A stretch of 29,219 nucleotides of DNA from a virus. The notes below the pieces were generated by a model. The model worked only from the letters and a program-made list of their open reading frames with translations. It was not told the origin of the DNA and did no database searches. The DNA is taken from positions 1 to 29,219 of the IMG/VR virus record IMGVR_UViG_3300025141_000530. One strand, 5' to 3'. Below are positions 24,029 through 29,219 of the stretch, in pieces. The first letter of the stretch is position 1. Every line of letters starts with the position of its first letter. The position numbers and the translations under genes were made by a program.

Positions 24029-24886
24029 TTGTCACGCAATAAAGATCGCCTGGGAACGGGAACCACAAAACCTGAAAACAACAGTCCCCCTCCCCAAGCG
24101 TTACAACAAGATAATCCGGGATTTTCATTTGTAGTCCCGACAGAATTCGTAGATCTGCCTTCGAACGGCTTATATTATACTGAAGGCCATCCATTACATG
24201 GCCAAGACTGTATAGAGATTAAACAGATGACCGCCAAAGAAGAAGATATTTTGACGTCAAGAACGTTGCTTAAAAAAGGTGTTGCTTTAGACCGCGTACT
24301 CCAAAGCTTAATAATTGACAAGAGTATTAACACAGACACTTTACTAATAGGCGATAGAAATGCGATAATCATTGCTGCCCGCCGGTCAGCTTATGGAAAT
24401 ATATACGAAACAAGTGTTACCTGCCCCGGCTGTGCTGCAGTACAGGCTCATTCTTTTGATTTAAACGAAGCAGAAGTTTATTTAGGCGATGACTATGAAG
24501 GGTTTGATGTTGTTGATAATAGTGATGGTACATTTAATGCAACCCTTCCAAAGACACAAGTAGAAGTTACATTTAGGCTTTTAACTGGAACAGACGAGAA
24601 AAAAATGTTAAACAATGCAAACAAAAAGAAAGTCGATATTTACGAAAACATAATAACAACTCAATTAAACAATATTGTAGTCGCGGTTAATGGAGACAAC
24701 AGCCCACAAGCCATTAAGTATTTAGTTGAAAATATTCCGTCCATGGACTCTCGTCATCTTAGAGTAATAAACAAACTAGTAACCCCAAATATTGATCTTA
24801 CACAGAATTTTGGATGCGACGAGTGTGATTATGAAGTAGACATGGAGGTTCCGCTTTCCGCGGACTTTTTTTGGCCTCAGTCCTGA
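24029..24886 (+). CDS. gp26-like baseplate/tail-assembly protein with two CxxC motifs
   Basis: A 285-residue protein of the T4 gp26 baseplate type (recalled as Pfam T4_baseplate). It starts at TTG with AGAGGTG just upstream; no ATG or GTG start fits. After a Pro/Gln-rich leader, FVVPTEFVDLPSNGLYYTEG and IEIKQMTAKEEDILTSRTLL are the family hallmarks. Cys132-Pro-Gly-Cys135 and Cys263-Asp-Glu-Cys266 could form one zinc site. It ends in PLSADFFWPQS at a T7 run, where a +1 shift would continue into the ORF at 24840-25115. Its place between tube and tape measure is that of tail-assembly chaperones in other tailed phages. The family call is fairly sure; a chaperone role is inference. Confidence 0.83.
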   Translation: MSRNKDRLGTGTTKPENNSPPPQALQQDNPGFSFVVPTEFVDLPSNGLYYTEGHPLHGQDCIEIKQMTAKEEDILTSRTLLKKGVALDRVLQSLIIDKSINTDTLLIGDRNAIIIAARRSAYGNIYETSVTCPGCAAVQAHSFDLNEAEVYLGDDYEGFDVVDNSDGTFNATLPKTQVEVTFRLLTGTDEKKMLNNANKKKVDIYENIITTQLNNIVVAVNGDNSPQAIKYLVENIPSMDSRHLRVINKLVTPNIDLTQNFGCDECDYEVDMEVPLSADFFWPQS

Positions 24887-25115
24887 ATATATAGAGAACG
24901 TGTATGAGCAGTTCTTCTTTTTAAAATATTCTGGCGGATGGTCGTTCTCTGAAGCCTATAATCTGCCCATTGGTTTGCGCGAGTGGTTTGTTAAACGCTT
25001 GTCGACACAATTAAAGGATGAAGCTGAGGCGATTGAGCAGGCCCAGAAGGGCACCGGTAAGTCACAGACGCTTACCCCCTATAATAATCCGATGCCGGCA
25101 TCAATAGTTAAATGA
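24840..25115 (+). CDS. Short +1-frame ORF before the tape measure; likely frameshift extension
   Basis: Open from 24840 to the TGA at 25113. If translated alone it could begin at GTG 24900 and give 71 residues, but only a weak AGAGA lies upstream and no good ribosome site is visible. The residues just before that GTG (FFGLSPEYIENV) form a natural helix leading into YEQFFFLKYSGGWSFSEAYN then LPIGLREWFVKRL, so they look like real coding sequence. This argues for expression as an extension of the gp26-like protein through the T7 run. In T4-like and other phages, small proteins at this place help tail assembly. A terminator overlaps its stop codon. Confidence 0.7.
   Translation, partial: TWRFRFPRTFFGLSPEYIENVYEQFFFLKYSGGWSFSEAYNLPIGLREWFVKRLSTQLKDEAEAIEQAQKGTGKSQTLTPYNNPMPASIVK
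24866..24874 (+). other. Candidate +1 ribosomal frameshift site (TTTTTTTGG)
   Basis: In frame 0 the site reads GAC TTT TTT TGG CCT CAG TCC TGA. A +1 slip of Phe-tRNA on the T7 run gives TTT GGC CTC AGT CCT GAA and joins FFGLSPEYIENVYEQFFF in the downstream frame. The +1 frame is open from 24840. A fused product would have about 361 residues. A homopolymer sequencing error would look the same. Confidence 0.42.
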
Positions 25116-25141
25116 CAGGGTAAAGCCCTGTCTTTTTTTTT
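25114..25141 (+). terminator. Rho-independent terminator before the tape measure gene
   Basis: GACAGGG (25114-25120) pairs perfectly with CCCTGTC (25126-25132), loop TAAAG, followed by nine T residues. It overlaps the stop codon of the upstream ORF and ends the tube/gp26-like unit. Confidence 0.93.
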
Positions 25142-25145
25142 GTAA

Positions 25146-25154
25146 ACTAATTAT
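25146..25154 (+). promoter_or_regulatory. Candidate late-promoter element, variant (ACTAATTAT)
   Basis: ACTAATTA five bases after the terminator T run and 38 bases before the tape measure ATG. It is the same variant as before the gp13-like gene. Confidence 0.32.
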
Positions 25155-25183
25155 CTGTACACCCATTAATGTGAGGCAAACTT

Positions 25184-28006
25184 ATGGCCAACGGCGACTC
25201 CGACGATCCTAGCGTCCCCCCCGCTCCCCCCGCTCCAACTGATACCGACGTTGCTAATATTGAAGCCGTTGTTGAGGCGTCCAAAGAGGGCTTAAAAGTC
25301 AGGCGCGAAGAGCTTGAAGTTCTCAAAGAAATTGCTCGGCGCCACAAGGAGAACATAGACCTTTCTGATGAGCAGAACACCCGACTAATAAGCATCTACG
25401 AGGCGGAAAAGACTCTCCAGCAGGTTCTCGATGAACAGCAAAAACTTGCGAAGGGTATTAACTTTGAAAAGTTAAAAGAGCTAGAAACTGAACAAAATCT
25501 TCTAGACGGCTACAAACAAGGTGGCCGCGCCGCCAAATTAAAGAAAGAAATTGCCGAGTCGGAAAAGAAAATTCAGGAACTGCAACTCGGGGTTCTTAAA
25601 GACCAGTTAACGTCCCTAGATAACCAACTCGCCGCCGGAGAGACAGTAGACGAGAAGGGACAGGATCTGGTCGAAACGCAGAAAGAAGTCCAGGCCGCAA
25701 TTGACAAAATAACGAAGGCGTTGGAGGATCAGGCCGACCTTCAAGATCAAATAAAGGATGGCGAGGAAGCGATAAATAAAATTAAGGCCAAGGGCCTATC
25801 GATTCTCACCAGCGTGTATACTAAGACATTAGGTGTAGCTACAGCCGCTTTCGATGCGCAAAAACAATTTGAGCGCACTTTTCAGATGCCGCAAGAATAT
25901 ACAGATCAATTAGGCGAGCTTCACAAGGACTTGGCCATTACTGGCGTTTCGATGAAAGACCTTACTGAGGGTACCGGAGAGTTAATTAATAGTGTTACTG
26001 ATTTTACCATGGCTTCTGAAGGTCAAAGGAAGGCATTACAGGATACGACCGCACGATTATCGAAGCTTGGTATAGCCGCGTCCGACACAGCAAAGGGCGT
26101 TCAAAACTCCATGAAGCTGTTTGGACAATCTATAACAGAAGCCGAACAAACCTCCCGAGAACTAGTTTCAGTCGCGAACGAATTAGGCGTTGCCCCAAAA
26201 CAAATGGCAGCAGAATATGCATCGATGGGTACTCAGTTAGCAAAATTCGGTACCGAGGGAACTAAAACATTTAAAGAATTAGCGAGAATTCAAAAGCTTA
26301 CTGGCATGGAAATGAGCAAGGTAGTTCAGATTGCCTCTAAGTTTGATACTTTTGAAGACGCAGCGACGGCGACAGGAAAGCTTAATGCTGCTTTGGGCGG
26401 CAACTTCGTTAATGCGATGGATATGATGATGGACACTGATCCAGTATCCAGATTTGATACTATTAGGGGCGCAATCGAAGACGCGGGACTTTCCTTCGAT
26501 ACAATGTCTTATTACCAGAAGCAGTTTTATACTGAAGCCTTGGGTCTTTCTGACGTCGGTGATTTGGCTTTGATGATGAGTGGTCGAACCGATCTAATGA
26601 CCGACGCAACACAAGCAAGCGCCGCATCGCAGATAGAACTGGCCGAACGCCAGCAAAAAGTAATGAATATTTCAGAACAATGGAACGCAATGATTGCTAA
26701 AAATTCAGATAAAATAATTGAATTAATGCATACGGTTCAGGGCTTTATAGCGGGCCTTATGGAGTATGCTTGGCTGATTAAAGGCTTAATTATGATATAT
26801 GCTGCTTATAATGCTGTCCTGGCAACGAATGCAGTCGTTACGGCCGCCATCGGTCTTAAAGTAAAATGGACCGCCGCGCAGTTGTTGATACAGGAGGGCG
26901 CCACCATAAGTTCAGCAATCGCCCAAGCCTTTTTTGGGGCATCCTCCACCGTCGCCTCTGGTGGCGCCAAGCTTTTCACTAGAGCACTACTTCCATTGGT
27001 CGCAGGTCTTGCTGCTTTTGCTTTAGTTATGATGATTGCTTCACCTTCTTTATTAGTTATTGAGCTAGTTGCTTTCGGCGCAGCGCTATATCTCCTTGGA
27101 ACTATTCTTCCCGGTGTCTCACCAGGACTCACTACGGCCGGCTTGGCCATGATGGTATTTGGAGCAGGATTGTTTACTGTTCTGGGCCCAATTGCTCTTG
27201 TGGTTGCCTCGGTGGCGTTACTAGCTGCCGGCATCGGATTTATGGCCGCAGGATTTGCAAAGATGTTTGCTGCCGTAGAAATACCTAAATTAGTGGCATT
27301 AGGCAAATTTTTTGTCTCCATGGGCGCGGGTGTTGGGTTCATAATAGCAGGAGCCATAGGCATGGGACTCTTTGCCGCATCGATGGTAGCTTTCGGAATT
27401 TCTCTTGCGTTTGTTAGTGGAAAAAAACTAGCCTCTCTTGCCACAATTATGGAATCGATGGCTCTGCTTCAAGGAGAAGGCCTAAAAGATTCAGCAACCG
27501 GTCTTAAGGGCATTACTGCGGCAGTTGCTGATGTCAAGAATATAAAAGCGGTGGAAGGAATGGCCGAAGCATTTGATCGTCTTGGCGAGTCCGTTGCCGG
27601 CGTGGTCACCCCCATGGAAGTACTAGTCGCAGCAATGGGAAGCTTAACCGAACCACAGTGGAATGCCCCGGCACAATCATTTAGCACCATATCGACATCC
27701 ATCAATGAGCTTCCCTTATTGAAAACTACACTAGTAACAGCAGCACTTGGTGAAGCAGCCATAGCAGCAGTAGCTTTAGCACCAATGGTAGCGGCATTTG
27801 GCGGGGGTGCTGCCGCAATAGGAGCCGGCACAGCCGCAATCGGATCCGCTTTCGGCGGCAACACAGGAGGCGGCAACACAGGAGGCGGCAACACAGGAGG
27901 CGGCGGCGCGCGAACAGAGCCCATTCAAATTGTAGTAGAAATAGATGGAGACATTTTCAAGAAGAAAGTGGAGAAGGTAATGGGCGAATACCACAAGGAA
28001 GGATAA
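25184..28006 (+). CDS. Tape measure protein, T4 gp29-type position
   Basis: Sets tail length and is thought to be threaded inside the tube. The 940 residues show a Pro-rich start, a long coiled coil (about 25-200), a helical middle with GKLNAALGGNFVNAMDMMMD and YYQKQFYTEALGLSDVGDLA, then several strongly hydrophobic segments (about 520-760, such as PLVAGLAAFALVMMIASPSL), typical of tape measures that may insert in the host membrane. The C-terminus has a Gly/Asn/Thr repeat (GGNTG three times) and a short basic alpha/beta end (IQIVVEIDGDIFKKKVEKVM). Longer than T4 gp29 (590), which suggests a longer tail. GAGG lies 9 bases before the ATG. The upstream tube/chaperone-like genes fit. Confidence 0.9.
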   Translation: MANGDSDDPSVPPAPPAPTDTDVANIEAVVEASKEGLKVRREELEVLKEIARRHKENIDLSDEQNTRLISIYEAEKTLQQVLDEQQKLAKGINFEKLKELETEQNLLDGYKQGGRAAKLKKEIAESEKKIQELQLGVLKDQLTSLDNQLAAGETVDEKGQDLVETQKEVQAAIDKITKALEDQADLQDQIKDGEEAINKIKAKGLSILTSVYTKTLGVATAAFDAQKQFERTFQMPQEYTDQLGELHKDLAITGVSMKDLTEGTGELINSVTDFTMASEGQRKALQDTTARLSKLGIAASDTAKGVQNSMKLFGQSITEAEQTSRELVSVANELGVAPKQMAAEYASMGTQLAKFGTEGTKTFKELARIQKLTGMEMSKVVQIASKFDTFEDAATATGKLNAALGGNFVNAMDMMMDTDPVSRFDTIRGAIEDAGLSFDTMSYYQKQFYTEALGLSDVGDLALMMSGRTDLMTDATQASAASQIELAERQQKVMNISEQWNAMIAKNSDKIIELMHTVQGFIAGLMEYAWLIKGLIMIYAAYNAVLATNAVVTAAIGLKVKWTAAQLLIQEGATISSAIAQAFFGASSTVASGGAKLFTRALLPLVAGLAAFALVMMIASPSLLVIELVAFGAALYLLGTILPGVSPGLTTAGLAMMVFGAGLFTVLGPIALVVASVALLAAGIGFMAAGFAKMFAAVEIPKLVALGKFFVSMGAGVGFIIAGAIGMGLFAASMVAFGISLAFVSGKKLASLATIMESMALLQGEGLKDSATGLKGITAAVADVKNIKAVEGMAEAFDRLGESVAGVVTPMEVLVAAMGSLTEPQWNAPAQSFSTISTSINELPLLKTTLVTAALGEAAIAAVALAPMVAAFGGGAAAIGAGTAAIGSAFGGNTGGGNTGGGNTGGGGARTEPIQIVVEIDGDIFKKKVEKVMGEYHKEG
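27854..27898 (+). repeat. Three perfect 15-bp tandem repeats in the tape measure gene
   Basis: GGCGGCAACACAGGA occurs three times in tandem (27854, 27869, 27884), encoding Gly-Gly-Asn-Thr-Gly units, a flexible linker before the C-terminal domain. The copy number could vary between relatives. Confidence 0.95.
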
Positions 28007-28014
28007 TAATATAA

Positions 28015-29219
28015 ATGAGTAGAAAACGTGATAAAAAGAAGATTGAAAGTACATTTTTTAATGCCGGCAAATTAGGCTTAGAAGGCGCAGCCCTCCGCAA
28101 AGGCCACCGCAACCGGGCCTATGTTGACGGGTCAGATGCCCTGGCAAACTTGGGGTATGTTGTAGACTTCACACATGTTCCTACTGGTAGGCAACTATTC
28201 TTTAAAGCTTTCATAGTGGCATATAACGAAACCTTTTCGCCTGACTGGAGTGAAGAAACCGTATATGGTCGAATGGATCCGATTTACCAGTTTAAAAATA
28301 CAACTCGCAGCATTACAATGAATTTAAAGATACCAGCAGCAACATCAAGCGAAGCTTTTGAAAATTTAGCAAAAGTTCAAGCTTTGACGCAGTTTTTATA
28401 TCCAAATTATTATGATGTAGGATCTGCTACCACCATTGCGCAATCTCCAATTCTTAGGCTTGGTGTTATGAATTTAGTAAGAGATCAGACCCGTTGGTCG
28501 CCCACCGAAGAAATGCGCAAAGATGGATACCCTGTGCTGGAACCCGGCGAAGGTTTTACGGAATCCATGGGCACTGGACGAGGCACACACGCCGGCGTAT
28601 TGGGTGTTTTGAAGAGTTTAACAATTAATCATAATTTAGAGACTGATGCTGGCGTAATTGAAAGGGGAGATTCCACCGGCGCCGGATCCTCCGAACTTCT
28701 CGTCGGCGGATCCATTTTGCCAAAATTAATTGAAATTAACTTTGATTTTTCTGTTATCCATGAGCATCCATTAGGTTGGGATAATGAGGGCAACTTTTCT
28801 AATGAAGCATTTCCTTACGGGGTTGATTATGAGAGCAGTCGGAGTCCGCATGCCGCGACAAGGAGCAATGGTTCGTTTCCTCTCGCGACAGAAGAAAAGT
28901 GGGCGCTAGCCAGTGCCCGCCAGCGCACGCGCGAGGAAGAAGAAAACAAAAACCCCGGCGCGCCGACAGGAACAGGAGGCGATCCCGTGCTCGAAGAACA
29001 GACTCCACTTGACAACGACTCCAGCGCCAAAGACAAGAAAAACACCCCGGCCGACGAAATGGCGCTTGCTAATGACTTGTCCCAGGTAAGCAACACCATC
29101 ACGGCACCCGCCGAGCATGCTCGCGATAGAAGGATCCGACAACGCCAGGAGCGCCGCGGCAATATCTGGAAAGGCATCAAGACAGGGGTCAGGTATACCC
29201 TGGGTGCTGAAGGCCCCTT
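28015..29219 (+). CDS. Tail/baseplate structural protein (3' partial)
   Basis: Open from ATG 28015 to the window end, 401 codons, no stop reached. AAGGAAGGA precedes the ATG. After a basic start (MSRKRDKKKIESTFFNAGKL) there is a domain with FFKAFIVAYNETFSPDWSEE, VYGRMDPIYQFKNTTRSITM and LKIPAATSSEAFENLAKVQA followed by LTQFLYPNYY. Similar segments occur, as I recall, in uncharacterised tail or baseplate proteins of environmental T4-like phages. The layout faintly resembles the T4 tube-baseplate junction proteins gp48/gp54. From about residue 275 it is charged and probably disordered (REEEENKNPG...), ending in a basic stretch. Position after the tape measure supports a baseplate or tube-initiation role; exact identity is unsure. 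Confidence 0.72.
   Translation, partial: MSRKRDKKKIESTFFNAGKLGLEGAALRKGHRNRAYVDGSDALANLGYVVDFTHVPTGRQLFFKAFIVAYNETFSPDWSEETVYGRMDPIYQFKNTTRSITMNLKIPAATSSEAFENLAKVQALTQFLYPNYYDVGSATTIAQSPILRLGVMNLVRDQTRWSPTEEMRKDGYPVLEPGEGFTESMGTGRGTHAGVLGVLKSLTINHNLETDAGVIERGDSTGAGSSELLVGGSILPKLIEINFDFSVIHEHPLGWDNEGNFSNEAFPYGVDYESSRSPHAATRSNGSFPLATEEKWALASARQRTREEEENKNPGAPTGTGGDPVLEEQTPLDNDSSAKDKKNTPADEMALANDLSQVSNTITAPAEHARDRRIRQRQERRGNIWKGIKTGVRYTLGAEGP

Noticed and set aside
26806-27444. Long minus-strand ORF (212 residues) opposite the tape measure gene
   Set aside because: Its Ala/Pro/Asn/Thr-rich sequence is the mirror of the hydrophobic Gly/Ala-rich coding strand. No ribosome site, and all convincing genes are on the + strand.
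1-29219. tRNA genes, CRISPR arrays, insertion sequences, integrase or attachment sites
   Set aside because: Looked for by eye on both strands; nothing with the required structure or protein motifs was found.

Overview
This window is the structural (head, neck, tail) module of a contractile-tailed, T4-like bacteriophage (class Caudoviricetes). Every supported gene lies on the + strand. The proteins match the T4 families for terminase (gp17), portal (gp20), prohead protease (gp21), scaffold (gp22), major capsid protein (gp23), neck (gp13, gp14), sheath stabiliser (gp15), sheath (gp18), tube (gp19), a gp26-type baseplate/tail-assembly protein and the tape measure. Several are much larger than in T4, and the gene order is rearranged, so this is a distant relative. 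The host cannot be read from the sequence. Small accessory genes, tight packing and a phage-borne bS21 gene resemble what is known of environmental (often aquatic) T4-like phages.

Layout. 1-6995, packaging and prohead: terminase (5' end outside the window), portal, three uncharacterised proteins, a small membrane protein, a possible 22-residue peptide, prohead protease and a small head/core protein. 7004-7246: a ribosomal protein bS21 homologue. 7288-14300: six genes lying between protease and scaffold. The first is a probable surface/decoration protein. The rest are fibre- or adhesin-like, built from shared repeats, and one carries an internal 744-bp duplication. 14395-17399: scaffold and major capsid protein, ended by a strong terminator. 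17570-20219: neck and sheath-terminator genes. 20333-23990: sheath and tube. 24029-25115: a gp26-type gene followed, in the +1 frame, by a short ORF, where other tailed phages carry a frameshifted tail-assembly chaperone. 25184-28006: tape measure. 28015 to the end: a structural gene cut by the window edge.

How it works together. Portal, scaffold, capsid protein and protease build and mature the prohead. The terminase fills it through the portal. The gp13/14-like proteins close the neck. The gp15-like protein caps a tail whose tube and sheath are assembled around the tape measure. The fibre-like cluster probably decorates the particle or binds host surfaces.

Regulation. Three clear Rho-independent terminators and one more complex hairpin divide the window into transcription units. 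A short element, ACTATTTA or the variants ACTAATTA and ACTACTTA, recurs about 25-80 bases before the first gene of nearly every unit, several times directly after a terminator. It is the best candidate for a phage late-promoter element.

The most interesting items are the possible +1 frameshift at the T7 run at 24866-24872, the recurring ACTATTTA element, the bS21 gene, the fibre cassette with its recent duplication, and N-terminal peptides that look like capsid-targeting sequences. No tRNA, CRISPR array, insertion sequence or integrase was seen. No stretch over 300 bases lacks a gene; the longest gap is 17400-17569.
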